A DNA stretch of 64,000 nucleotides, from NCBI GenBank assembly GCA_002306075.1, contig DBRW01000035.1, forward strand, positions 41,564 to 105,563, read 5' to 3'. The position numbers and the translations under genes were made by a program. Positions 52,940-61,994 of the stretch are shown piece by piece (position 1 is the stretch's first letter; each line of letters begins with the position of its first letter). The notes under the pieces were generated by a model. That model ran no database searches. It was not told where the DNA came from and saw nothing but the letters and a program-made list of their open reading frames with translations. Origin of the DNA: Synergistaceae bacterium UBA1358 (GTDB lineage: Bacteria; Synergistota; Synergistia; Synergistales; Synergistaceae).

Positions 52940-54310
52940 CTATGAATCTCTCTCTATGATCCCTTTTACTATACTGCAGAAATGGTCTCCTCTTGCGCCG
53001 TAGTTCGGGTACATGTCCCAGCTGGTGCACGCCGGCGAAAGCAGCACCGTATCTCCGGGTGCCGCGATCCTGGAGGCGGCCTCGACGGCCTCCTCCATGG
53101 TCGAGACCATGCTGTAATTATTGAATCCGGCCCCGTCAAGAGCCAGAGCTATCTTTTCCTTTTCTTCGCCCAGCAGCACCGCGCCCTTGGCGTACTTCAG
53201 GACGGCCTCGGCAAGCGGCGCGTAATCCTCGCCCTTGCCCTTTCCGCCCAGTATCATCACCTTGTCGCCTTCGAGGGAGCTCATGGCTGTCACGGTCGCC
53301 GCCACGTTGGTGCCCTTCGAATCGTCGACGTAGGTTATCCCGCGGGATCTGCCTGCAAACGCGCAGCGGTGTTTCGGAGGTTCATATGCCGAGATGACCT
53401 CCGGAGCCGGTGTGCCGAAGCCCAGAAGCGCATGCGAGGCCGCTGCCATCGCAGTGTTTTCGATATTGTGAGACCCAAGGAGCCTTACCGCTTCGAAATC
53501 AAAAAGCTTAATCGGCTCTGTGCCGGCGTCCTTGCATAAATAGGCGGCGGAACTTTCACTGTCCAGATATATGCCCCGTGCCGATGGATCAGGCCCAGCC
53601 CAGATCAGAGGGAAGGTCCTCCCGTGACCGACGCCCAGAGCTTCGCAGTCTCTCTTCTGACATATGGCCGCACCGCCTTCCTTCAGGCGCCGGATCACGT
53701 TCGCCTTGGCCTCGACATACTTTTCGTATGAACCGTGCCAGTCTATGTGATCTGGCGCAAGATTAGTGACGACGGCAACGTCGCACATGAACCTCTCAAG
53801 CCTGCTGAGCTGGAAACTGCTCAGCTCGAGGACGATATGATCTGTATCCGTAAAGGCGGCATTCGCTGCGGGATTTCCGATGTTGCCTCCCGTCATCGAG
53901 GCCGCGCCCGATCTTTCAAGGAAGTAGCCGGTCATGGATGCGGTCGTCGTCTTGCCGTTGCTGCCCGTTATCGCTATTATCTTCCCCGACAGGAACGGAT
54001 ATACGAAGTCGAGTTCGCTCGTGACAGGTATCCCCTGTGAAGAAGCCTCCAGCAGGATCGGAATGTCAGACGGGATGCCCGAGCTTACGATTATTTCGTC
54101 TGCTTCGAGAAGTTTCCGGGTGTTCCCCCCGGATTCCCACTTTATCCCCAGGGAGCCGAGCGCCTCAGCTGTTTCCTGCGGCATCTCCTTAAGCTCGGAT
54201 ACGAACACGTCGGTTCCCAGCTTTTTTGCAAGCTCCGCCAGCGATCTTCCGCTGACCCCGGCACCGACCACAGAGAGTCTTTTCCCTTTGTAAGCAAGAT
54301 CATTGACCAT
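52940..54310 (-). CDS. murD: UDP-N-acetylmuramoyl-L-alanine-D-glutamate ligase
   Basis: Adds D-Glu to UDP-MurNAc-L-Ala. The 456-residue Mur ligase has the N-terminal SVVGAGVSGRSLAELA, the P-loop ITGSNGKTTTASMTG, ELSSFQLSRLE, NLAPDHIDWHGSYEKYVEAKA with the carbamylated Lys, and YVDDSKGTNVAATVTAM. ATG 54310 has GGGGAG upstream. It sits between mraY and ftsW. Confidence 0.96.
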   Translation of the reverse strand: MVNDLAYKGKRLSVVGAGVSGRSLAELAKKLGTDVFVSELKEMPQETAEALGSLGIKWESGGNTRKLLEADEIIVSSGIPSDIPILLEASSQGIPVTSELDFVYPFLSGKIIAITGSNGKTTTASMTGYFLERSGAASMTGGNIGNPAANAAFTDTDHIVLELSSFQLSRLERFMCDVAVVTNLAPDHIDWHGSYEKYVEAKANVIRRLKEGGAAICQKRDCEALGVGHGRTFPLIWAGPDPSARGIYLDSESSAAYLCKDAGTEPIKLFDFEAVRLLGSHNIENTAMAAASHALLGFGTPAPEVISAYEPPKHRCAFAGRSRGITYVDDSKGTNVAATVTAMSSLEGDKVMILGGKGKGEDYAPLAEAVLKYAKGAVLLGEEKEKIALALDGAGFNNYSMVSTMEEAVEAASRIAAPGDTVLLSPACTSWDMYPNYGARGDHFCSIVKGIIERDS

Positions 54311-54358
54311 TTTGACTCCCCCAACAGATCAGATTCAAATTCATGCCAAACTCTTATT

Positions 54359-55321
54359 TTATACCAAAACCATCAGCATTAACAGCACCGACATCAGAGT
54401 CAGCATGCCGACAGCGTGTATTATCCAGAACCTTGTCACGATCTGAGTCTCTTTCCACCCGAGCATCTCAAAATGGTGGTGTATCGGACTCATGAGAAAT
54501 ATCTTCTTCCTGAAGCCCCTGATCGAAATTATCTGAAGGGTCACCGAGAGTATTTCAAGCCCAAATATGAATGAAATGGGTATCACATAGATGAACGCAC
54601 CGGACACGACGCACAGGGAAAGGAGGAGCCCCGCGAAAAAGTGCGCCCCTACATCTCCCATGAAGACGCTTGCCGGATTGCAGTTGTGCCATAAAAATCC
54701 GAGACATATCCCCGCGCCCGACGCGATGGGAAAAATTATCGACGGTTCGCCTCCAAGGAACGAAAGGGCTCCCAGAAGAGAAATGAGCACGGATCCCGCT
54801 GCCAGGCCGTCAAGCCCGTCCGTCACGTTCACCGCGTTCTGAAGGCCGACTCCCGTGAAGACGAGAAGAGCAATGCCGACATACCTGTGCACAGAGACGA
54901 ATATCAGATCTAGGTCCGACGGAACGGCCCATATCGCCCACGGAACGGTCACGGCGATCTGAAGGACCAGTTTCTGCATGCTCTTGAGCCCGTCGCTCGA
55001 CCTCTTCGAATACTTTAGCCAGTCGTCCAGCAGGCCCACCGCGGCGGCCAGGATCGGATAGAGGGCGACCATCAGCGTCTTGTGAAGGTCGCTGTATGGA
55101 CTCAGGAAGTATCCCGCGCATACTGCGGCGAGGAAGACCGGGATGAAAATTATCCCTCCCATGGTCGGAGTTCCGGCCTTTGTCTTTTCATGCCACGACG
55201 GACCGTAGAGCTTCGTTACCTGCTCTATTTTCATCCTGTGCATTTTGTCCGTCCACATCCCCTGAAGGAGTATCTCCGTTACCAGCGAGAAGAGGAGCAC
55301 TAAAACGAATCCGTTATACAT
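54359..55321 (-). CDS. mraY: Phospho-MurNAc-pentapeptide transferase MraY
   Basis: Forms lipid I on undecaprenyl phosphate. The 320-residue protein has about ten membrane helices, KAGTPTMGGIIFI, LDDWLKYSKRSSDGLK, NAVNVTDGLDGLAAG with the catalytic Asp, VFMGDVGAHFFAG and MSPIHHHFEMLGWKE with the HHH motif. It is short like the Gram-positive and Thermotoga forms rather than the 360-residue E. coli form. It abuts murF (1 bp). Confidence 0.95.
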   Translation of the reverse strand: MYNGFVLVLLFSLVTEILLQGMWTDKMHRMKIEQVTKLYGPSWHEKTKAGTPTMGGIIFIPVFLAAVCAGYFLSPYSDLHKTLMVALYPILAAAVGLLDDWLKYSKRSSDGLKSMQKLVLQIAVTVPWAIWAVPSDLDLIFVSVHRYVGIALLVFTGVGLQNAVNVTDGLDGLAAGSVLISLLGALSFLGGEPSIIFPIASGAGICLGFLWHNCNPASVFMGDVGAHFFAGLLLSLCVVSGAFIYVIPISFIFGLEILSVTLQIISIRGFRKKIFLMSPIHHHFEMLGWKETQIVTRFWIIHAVGMLTLMSVLLMLMVLV

Positions 55322-55322
55322 A

Positions 55323-56717
55323 TCAGCCCTCCGTCAGCAGCGCCGTGAACCTCTTGAGCCCGTACGAGTTCGACCCTTTGACCAATACGACAGAATCGGG
55401 GCCTGCAAGCTCTTCGGCAAGAGGCGTCAGCTCTTCGAAAGTCATGTGCCTCTCGGCGTTTTCCGGAATGACTGTGTCCGGATCGAACCATTCCCCGCCA
55501 AGGAGCAGGACCCTCCTGAAACCTGTGACCATATTCAGTATCTCCCGATGCCACATGGCTGAGGATCTTCCAAGCTCCCTCATCCCTCCGAGCACGGCAT
55601 ACGGCGTGAGAGACGAACTCTCCGCCACGCTGAGCGTATTCATGAGTGCGACACTCATTGAACTGGGGTTCGCGTTGTACGACTCGTCGATCACCCACTT
55701 GTTCCCCGGCAGTCTCTTGCAGATACCCCTGCCGGCTATGGGCGCAAATTCAAGGAGAGCCTCCTTCGCCGCATCTTCGCTTATCCCGTAGCGGCAGGCC
55801 GTGAGAAAGGCATATCCGACGTTGTAGGAATGCTGCAGCCCGAACAGGTCCGCACTGAGTCCGATGGTTTTTCCCCTGAAATCATAAGTGGAATCAAGTT
55901 TTGCCCCTCTGTCGCCCAGAGACAGTTTCTGATCTGTGATCCTCAGATCGGCACCTTCGCACCTTCCGACGCCCATTTTATTAATATTATTATATTTATA
56001 GGACAATTCATTTCTGAGCGGTATGTTGTCGAAGTTATATATGACAGTATCGAGAATTTTCGACTCACATATTTCCATCTTCGCCCTGAGGACTCCATCT
56101 ATGTCCTCAAACCCCTCAAGGTGGGCAGGAGCTACTTCGGTTATCACGGCCGTTTCCGGAGGGAAGAGCGATACCATCTCCCTTATCTCGCCGAAGTGGT
56201 TCGTTCCGAATTCAAGGATCAGGATCTCTGTATCCTCAGGCATCGCAAGGACCGTAAGGCTGCACCCCACAACCGTGTTGAAGCTCCTTATCGCGCTGTG
56301 CACCCTTTTCCCAGCTTTCAGAAGGCTCACGGTCAGCTCCCTGGTAGTCGTTTTTCCGACGCTTCCTGTTATCCCCGTCAGCCTGGGTGAGACACGTTTC
56401 AGGTACTCGCAGGCCAAAGCGGGAAGGGCGGCTGCCGTGTCCTTGACGGCTATCACGGATACGCCGGAATACTCGGGCTCGCAGAGCATCAATTCCTCGA
56501 CCCTCGATTTGTCCACCAGGAAAAGTTTGGCTCCTCTCTCTATCGCATTGTGGACATAAAGATGTCCGTCTGTCTTCTCGCCCTTAAGCGCCACGAAGGC
56601 ATCGCCCGGTCCGATGTCCCGGCTGTCGCTCTTCCACGGTCTGCACAGCCTGACATCGGGGCCGCAGTGGACGCCTCCAATCCATTCCGCAGCATGGGAA
56701 GCCATCACACGGTCCAT
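55323..56717 (-). CDS. murF: UDP-MurNAc-tripeptide-D-Ala-D-Ala ligase
   Basis: Adds D-Ala-D-Ala to complete the pentapeptide. The 464-residue Mur ligase has the N-domain SDSRDIGPGDAFVALKG, the P-loop ITGSVGKTTTRELT, RSFNTVVGCSLTVLAM, LEFGTNHFGEIREM and NANPSSMSVAL. A frame continues upstream to 57161 inside murE, but ATG 56717 overlaps the murE stop by 1 nt and gives the normal length. No ddl gene lies in the cluster. Confidence 0.95.
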   Translation of the reverse strand: MDRVMASHAAEWIGGVHCGPDVRLCRPWKSDSRDIGPGDAFVALKGEKTDGHLYVHNAIERGAKLFLVDKSRVEELMLCEPEYSGVSVIAVKDTAAALPALACEYLKRVSPRLTGITGSVGKTTTRELTVSLLKAGKRVHSAIRSFNTVVGCSLTVLAMPEDTEILILEFGTNHFGEIREMVSLFPPETAVITEVAPAHLEGFEDIDGVLRAKMEICESKILDTVIYNFDNIPLRNELSYKYNNINKMGVGRCEGADLRITDQKLSLGDRGAKLDSTYDFRGKTIGLSADLFGLQHSYNVGYAFLTACRYGISEDAAKEALLEFAPIAGRGICKRLPGNKWVIDESYNANPSSMSVALMNTLSVAESSSLTPYAVLGGMRELGRSSAMWHREILNMVTGFRRVLLLGGEWFDPDTVIPENAERHMTFEELTPLAEELAGPDSVVLVKGSNSYGLKRFTALLTEG

Positions 56718-58222
56718 CAGATCACCTCTTTGCCGTTTTCTCTGCACCACTCGAGGACGACATTTTTGTCGAGGAAAGGTATGGGGCCGTCCTTCAATAT
56801 CTGATACGGCTCTGGCCCTTTCCCGGCAATAAGGAGTATGTCGTCCGGTCCTGAATTTTTCAGGCCCTCGAATATCGCGGCCTTTCTGTCGACGATCCTC
56901 TTGTACTCCTGCGAATGTTTTCTTGCCCCGATTTCTATCTCTGAGACGATAAGTTCCGGGTCCTCGCTCCTGGGATTGTCCGACGTTATGATCACGGAAT
57001 CTGCAAGCCTCGCGGCTATCTCTCCCATGATGGGCCGTTTTGTCCTGTCCCTGTCCCCGCCCGCTCCGAAGACCACGGCCAATCTGCCCCTGCAGACGCT
57101 CCTCAGCGTCGTCAGGACCTTTTCGAGTCCGTCGGGGCTGTGGGCAAAATCTATCACGCATATGCCGGAGCCGGGGATCAGATAGCGTTCAAGCCTTCCG
57201 GGGACCTGTTTCATCCTCAGCAGGCCCTCCAGCGCCGCCTCTTCCCCCACTCCGAGCGACCGGCAGAGAGAAAACGCCTGAAGGGCGTTAAGGATGTTGT
57301 ACTCTCCCAGAAGCGGCAGTCTTGTGGCGACGGGCGTCTTTGAGTCCGGGGTACGTATCTCCACGTCCATGCCCTCGGCGGACGTCCCCTTGATCACCGC
57401 GAAGAAATCCGAGGATCTGTCTTTGGTCCCGTAGCTTACGGCCCTGCCGCCGAGCTCGCCGTAAAGCCTCCTGCCGTAGCTGTCGTCTATGTTGACAGCT
57501 GCGAGCCAGTCGTTTCTCATATATCTTTCAAACAGCATTTTCTTGGCCCGGTAATAGGATTCCATGTCTTTGTGGAAATCAAGATGGTCTACCGTAAGGT
57601 TGGTGAAGCCTCCCCTGTCGAAGAGGACCCCGTCCAGCCTGCCCTGCACCAGGGCATGGGAGGAGGTCTCCATAACGCAGGCACCGCATCCGTTCTCCGC
57701 CATCCTGTACAGCCAGAGCTGCAGGTCTGAGCCCTCCGGGGTGGTATGTTCGGCGTCCTCGGCCGTATCTCCGTCGTCGTAATAGACGGTGCCCAGCAGT
57801 CCCGTCTTGATGCCCGAATTTTCAAGTATCGATTTTGTCATGAAGGTCGATGTGGTCTTGCCGTTCGTACCCGTCAAAGCTATCATCTTCAGCTTTTTCG
57901 CAGGTTCGTCGTAAAGCAGGGATGCGACTACCCCCATGTTGCGTCTGATATCCTTTGAGATTATCTGGGGTATCGGCAGATCCAGCCTGCGTTCGCAGAG
58001 AAGCGCCGCTGCACCCGATCTGTAGGCCTTTTCCGCATAGTCGTGTCCGTCGCTGTGTTCTCCGATCACACATGCGAAGATCGATCCGTGACCCGCTTTT
58101 CTGCTGTCCGAGACCAGCCGTGTAATCTCGGTCCGGACCTCAGCCCCGCCGTTTTCGGGCAGTAAGAGCGTGTGTTCAAGGCCGCTCATTTCAAGTTTTT
58201 CAAGCAGTTTGTCCAGTCTCAT
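56717..58222 (-). CDS. murE: MurE ligase, copy 1 (DNPR type)
   Basis: Adds the third amino acid to UDP-MurNAc-L-Ala-D-Glu. In 501 residues it has SDSRKAGHGSIFACV, the P-loop GTNGKTT at 118-124, HTTPEGSDLQ, the carbamylated lysine near K227 in YYRAKKMLF, and D415-N-P-R418, the motif linked to meso-diaminopimelate selection. The frame extends to 58342, but ATG 58222 has GGGGGTG 8 nt upstream. It is one of two tandem copies: it aligns with copy 2 without gaps and about 61% identity by hand count. Confidence 0.95.
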   Translation of the reverse strand: MRLDKLLEKLEMSGLEHTLLLPENGGAEVRTEITRLVSDSRKAGHGSIFACVIGEHSDGHDYAEKAYRSGAAALLCERRLDLPIPQIISKDIRRNMGVVASLLYDEPAKKLKMIALTGTNGKTTSTFMTKSILENSGIKTGLLGTVYYDDGDTAEDAEHTTPEGSDLQLWLYRMAENGCGACVMETSSHALVQGRLDGVLFDRGGFTNLTVDHLDFHKDMESYYRAKKMLFERYMRNDWLAAVNIDDSYGRRLYGELGGRAVSYGTKDRSSDFFAVIKGTSAEGMDVEIRTPDSKTPVATRLPLLGEYNILNALQAFSLCRSLGVGEEAALEGLLRMKQVPGRLERYLIPGSGICVIDFAHSPDGLEKVLTTLRSVCRGRLAVVFGAGGDRDRTKRPIMGEIAARLADSVIITSDNPRSEDPELIVSEIEIGARKHSQEYKRIVDRKAAIFEGLKNSGPDDILLIAGKGPEPYQILKDGPIPFLDKNVVLEWCRENGKEVI

Positions 58223-58295
58223 GCAGGACACCCCCGTATTCTGATCTGTTTTTGTCTCTTTTCGAACGTCTGCCGCCCTCAGTTTCGACCCGGGG

Positions 58296-59801
58296 TCAGA
58301 CGACGGCCCTGCCCTTCCTTGCACACCAGCCCATAAGGGCATCCCTGTCGGAATATGGGACAGGCCCGTCCTTCATTATCTGGGAGGTTTCAGGTCCTTT
58401 GCCTGCGAGCACGAGGATGTCTCCGGGCGAGAGCATGTCTAGCCCGTACCCGACTGCCTCTTCCCTGTCGATCATCACAGTGCATGCGGCGCTGTACTGT
58501 TTCGCTCCGCTCAGTATTTCTTCTGCTATCAAACCGGGATCTTCGTTTTTTGGATTGTCTGAACTGATTATCACGTGGTCCGCGAGGCGGGACGCGGTCT
58601 CCCCCATGAGCGGCCGTTTGCTTTTGTCGCTCTCGCCGCTTGCTCCGAATACGACGGTCAGCCTGCCCTCACAAAGCGGCCTGAGGGCCGAGAGTATCTT
58701 TTCAAGTCCGTCCGGGTTATGCGCAAAATCTATCACGCACGTCCCGCTTCCTTTGATGAGATACCTTTCCAGACGGCCCGGCACCTGCTTCACCTTTGAA
58801 AGACCGTCAAGGACGGCCTCCGTCCCTGCTCCGTACATCCATGAGAGCGACAGCGCCTGAAGCGCGTTCATCACATTGTATCTTCCGAGAAGAGGGAGCT
58901 TCATCTCAATGGGACTGCCGCTGTCCGGCACGGACATCAGGACGTCCGTTCCCTCCGCGGACATCCGCACTATTTCGGCGCAGAAGTCTGCGTTCCTGTC
59001 TGAAAGGCTGTAGCCTGCGGCTCTTTCACCAAGTTCCGCGTGCAGCAGCGCTCCGTACGGGTCGTCAAGGTTGACCGCCGCGCGGCGTTCGCCTCTCATA
59101 TAGTCGCTGAAAAGTTTTCTCTTTGCCTTGAAGTACGACTCCATATCCTCATGGTAGTTGAGGTGATCCACTGTAAGGTTAGTAAATCCGGCTATGTCGA
59201 AAAGGACTCCGTCGATCCTTCCCTGGCTGATGGCATGCGAAGAGGCCTCCATGACACATGCACGGCATCCGTTTGAGACCATCCTGTGAAGCCACTGCTG
59301 AAGGTCTGATCCCTCCGGAGTGGTATGTTCCGCATCCTCTTTGAGGACGCCGTCGTCGCACCAGACCGTGCCCAGCAGGCCGGTCCCGATGCCTGAGCTT
59401 TCAAGTATAGACTTTGTCATGAATGCGGATGTGGTCTTGCCGTTCGTGCCGGTGACGGCGATCATCGTGAGCTTTGATGAAGGCTCCCCGTAAAGCAGGG
59501 AGGCCACCCTGCCCATGTTCCTTCTCACGTCGCCGCATATCAATTGCGGTACGTCTATGTCCATCGGGTGCCCGCAAAGCAGGAGGGAGGCGCCTGAAGA
59601 GACTGCCGACCGGGCAAAGTCATGCCCGTCGGAGTGTTCGCCCTCGACGCAGGCAAATACCGACCCCGGCCTCACTTTCCTGCTGTCAGAGACCAGGTCG
59701 CAGACATCGGTCCGATCTGCCCATCCGCAGTCGCCTGCATTATGGATCGTGATCTCGAGAGGGCTTTTTTCCAGCAGTGAAAACAGGGAGCTCAACTTCA
59801 T
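58296..59801 (-). CDS. MurE-like ligase, copy 2 (DNPK type)
   Basis: A tandem paralogue of copy 1, also 501 residues and collinear at every position. All catalytic features are kept: P-loop GTNGKTT 118-124, HTTPEGSDLQ, carbamylated lysine in YFKAKRKLF, HNPDGLEK. The specificity motif reads D415-N-P-K418 in place of DNPR. MurE arginine binds the distal carboxylate of meso-DAP, so this copy may use another amino acid or act under other conditions. GGAGG lies 7 nt before ATG 59801. It is nearest to ftsI, 89 bp away. Confidence 0.9.
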   Translation of the reverse strand: MKLSSLFSLLEKSPLEITIHNAGDCGWADRTDVCDLVSDSRKVRPGSVFACVEGEHSDGHDFARSAVSSGASLLLCGHPMDIDVPQLICGDVRRNMGRVASLLYGEPSSKLTMIAVTGTNGKTTSAFMTKSILESSGIGTGLLGTVWCDDGVLKEDAEHTTPEGSDLQQWLHRMVSNGCRACVMEASSHAISQGRIDGVLFDIAGFTNLTVDHLNYHEDMESYFKAKRKLFSDYMRGERRAAVNLDDPYGALLHAELGERAAGYSLSDRNADFCAEIVRMSAEGTDVLMSVPDSGSPIEMKLPLLGRYNVMNALQALSLSWMYGAGTEAVLDGLSKVKQVPGRLERYLIKGSGTCVIDFAHNPDGLEKILSALRPLCEGRLTVVFGASGESDKSKRPLMGETASRLADHVIISSDNPKNEDPGLIAEEILSGAKQYSAACTVMIDREEAVGYGLDMLSPGDILVLAGKGPETSQIMKDGPVPYSDRDALMGWCARKGRAVV

Positions 59802-59890
59802 AAAAACACCTCCATCAGATCCAAAGGGCAATTTTAGTACCGGTATCTCCGATAGGTCAAGAAGTCATTTTTCAAAGATCCGCCGGCCGC

Positions 59891-61606
59891 TCAGTTTGCT
59901 TTCGTCCTCAACGCACCGTCTTCCGGGGGAGATATCTGCATGATGTCCTCCGCTATCGACCTGAAGATCGGCGCAGCTATCTGTCCGCCGTAGTACCTGC
60001 TGCCCTTGGGTTCCCCAATGCTGATCATCATCACATATCTGGGCTTTTCCGCCGGCCAGAAGCCGACGAACGATGCCACGTAATGTCCCTTTGAATATTC
60101 CCCCGCTGTTGCTATTTGGGCAGTTCCTGTTTTTCCAGCTATTGATACTTTAGGCGAAAAAGCCATTTTCCCTCCGCCGTCGCTGACAACTTTCTTCATC
60201 GCCGCCCTCATGAACCCGGCGGTGGCAGGAGACATGACCTGGTAGCGGACCCTTCTTCCTCCCCTGTGGATCACCTTTCCGTCGGTGTCGGTCACCTCTG
60301 CTACAATGTACGGCTTCAGCAGCGATCCGCCGTTAGCTATGCTTGCTATCGCCATTACAGCCTGCAGAGGCGTGACTGCGATCCCCTGCCCGATAAAAAT
60401 GTTCGCGGGAACAGTACCGAGCCACTCTTCGGGCGACTTGATGAGACCGGCTTCCTCTCCGGCGAGTTCGACCTCGGTCTTCTCCCCGAACCCGAACTGT
60501 CTGAGCATCCCGTACGCCTGATGGCGCGGTACGCCCATCGACATCAGGCTCATGCCTATGTTGCATGAGTTCATCAATACGTGGGTCAGATCCTGCGTTC
60601 CATGAGCCTTTTTGTTTACGTCGCTCATGGTCTTGTCCGCCAGTTTCATGGTCCCTTTGCAGGTATAATGGCTGTTCCTGTTCGCGGCAGCCGTTTCGAG
60701 CGCTATAGACATCGTGATCGGCTTGAAGACGGATCCGGGTTCGAACACCCTGCCCACGACGTTATTCCTCACGGCATCCTGGTCAGCGAGGTTTTTTCTG
60801 TTGTTGGGGTCCAGCGACGGATAACTCGCAAGGGCAAGTATCTCGCCCGTGTAGGGATCGACACACACTCCGGCTCCCCATGAGGCGTTTGCCGACTTGG
60901 CTCCCTCGATCAGGCGCCATTCCATTATCTGCTGGATGCGTGAGTCAAGGGTCAGTTTTATCGTTCCCGACGTGTTTTTGGGGACCCCCGATTTTCCGCC
61001 GATGATGTCCAGTGTCTTGCCCTTGGAATCCCTCGTCAGGAACCTTGTCCTGGGCGGGGAATAGAGTATGTGGTTCCATGCGAGCTCTATCCCGGCCTGT
61101 CCGTATTCATCGATATCACAGAAGCCGAGCACATGGGATGCCAGCTCTCCGTGCGGATATACCCTTATCCTCTCGCTGATCCTGTAAAGCCCCGGTATTT
61201 CATTTTTGAAAAGCGTATCGGCCTTTTCCTTCGGGATGTTCCGCGCCACCCAGTAAAAACGGCCTGTCAGATTTTTCCGGAATTTCTTTGCGGTACTTTC
61301 CTCGAAGGGTTTCGCCAACAGGCCCGCGTTTTTTGGATCCCAATATTTGGGGTCGATGAAAAAACTCGTCGCAGGAACAGAAACGGCAAGCGGGATGTCG
61401 TTGCGGTCCCGGATCTCACCCCTGGAAGCGCTGACTGTCACGCTGGCCCAATATTGTTTCTGCGACTGCCTTACCACCCGGATGTCCGGGTTCAGCTGTA
61501 TCCATGCCGTACCGGCCGCGAGGACTGCGAGTACAAAATAGACAGCCCTCCACACGGACTTTGAGCGCCTGATGCACTCAGGCTCGTCTTTCTTAATCCT
61601 TGGCAT
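59891..61606 (-). CDS. ftsI: Septal transpeptidase FtsI/PBP3 (class B PBP)
   Basis: Cross-links septal peptidoglycan with FtsW. The 571-residue protein has an N-terminal membrane helix (about 20-40), the RGEIRDRNDIPLA block of the PBP dimer domain, then the transpeptidase with SxxK in EPGSVFKPITMS, SxN in MNSCNIGMS and KTG in SIAGKTGTAQI. There is no PASTA domain. It overlaps ftsL by 14 bp. Confidence 0.95.
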   Translation of the reverse strand: MPRIKKDEPECIRRSKSVWRAVYFVLAVLAAGTAWIQLNPDIRVVRQSQKQYWASVTVSASRGEIRDRNDIPLAVSVPATSFFIDPKYWDPKNAGLLAKPFEESTAKKFRKNLTGRFYWVARNIPKEKADTLFKNEIPGLYRISERIRVYPHGELASHVLGFCDIDEYGQAGIELAWNHILYSPPRTRFLTRDSKGKTLDIIGGKSGVPKNTSGTIKLTLDSRIQQIMEWRLIEGAKSANASWGAGVCVDPYTGEILALASYPSLDPNNRKNLADQDAVRNNVVGRVFEPGSVFKPITMSIALETAAANRNSHYTCKGTMKLADKTMSDVNKKAHGTQDLTHVLMNSCNIGMSLMSMGVPRHQAYGMLRQFGFGEKTEVELAGEEAGLIKSPEEWLGTVPANIFIGQGIAVTPLQAVMAIASIANGGSLLKPYIVAEVTDTDGKVIHRGGRRVRYQVMSPATAGFMRAAMKKVVSDGGGKMAFSPKVSIAGKTGTAQIATAGEYSKGHYVASFVGFWPAEKPRYVMMISIGEPKGSRYYGGQIAAPIFRSIAEDIMQISPPEDGALRTKAN

Positions 61607-61994
61607 GTGCCTTCCTTACGAAAGGATTGATGTAGTCGAGGAAGCCTGTCTTCTCTTCCGTCGGATATACCGCAGCCTGCGCGGTCATCACGTCGGAATT
61701 GTTCACCCTGACTACCTTGATGTTCTCTGCGTTCACCATGCCGAGCTCTTCGCGTGCATAACTGTATATCCTTGCCGGAGACAGGAGTTCCGAATATTTT
61801 TTTGACATTTCAAGGTTGATTTCCTTGCATGCCTCGATCTTGCCTGCCGTCTCGGAGATCCGGTGTTCAAGGTAAAGTCCGTACAGCCGAATAGTACCCA
61901 GTGCGGCTGCACAGATAAAGACTGATAAAAAGCATATGACGAAAAGCGATGAGTGCGGCCTTTCGGCTTCATGTCGGCATCCTGTGTATTGCAT
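61593..61994 (-). CDS. ftsL: FtsL-like division protein
   Basis: A 133-residue bitopic protein: a cytoplasmic start (about 1-15), one membrane helix (SSLFVICFLSVFICAAALG), and a periplasmic coiled coil (HRISETAGKIEACKEINLEMSKKY) followed by YAREELGMVNAENIKVV, typical of the FtsL/DivIC septum proteins. FtsL sequence is poorly conserved, so the name rests on topology and position between rsmH and ftsI. It overlaps both neighbours (26 and 14 bp). Confidence 0.8.
   Translation of the reverse strand: MQYTGCRHEAERPHSSLFVICFLSVFICAAALGTIRLYGLYLEHRISETAGKIEACKEINLEMSKKYSELLSPARIYSYAREELGMVNAENIKVVRVNNSDVMTAQAAVYPTEEKTGFLDYINPFVRKAHAKD

Noticed and set aside
51536..52945. A long plus-strand open frame of about 470 codons opposite ftsW
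   Set aside because: Composition is rich in Arg, His, Pro and Gln with no domain; it is the complement shadow of ftsW and murG, which have clear motifs on the other strand.
56718..57161. N-terminal extension of murF back to 57161
   Set aside because: It overlaps murE in another frame, has low-complexity Arg-rich text, and the ATG at 56717 gives the family length.
58223..58342. N-terminal extension of murE copy 1
   Set aside because: It would overlap copy 2; the ATG at 58222 has a good ribosome binding site and gives exact collinearity with copy 2.
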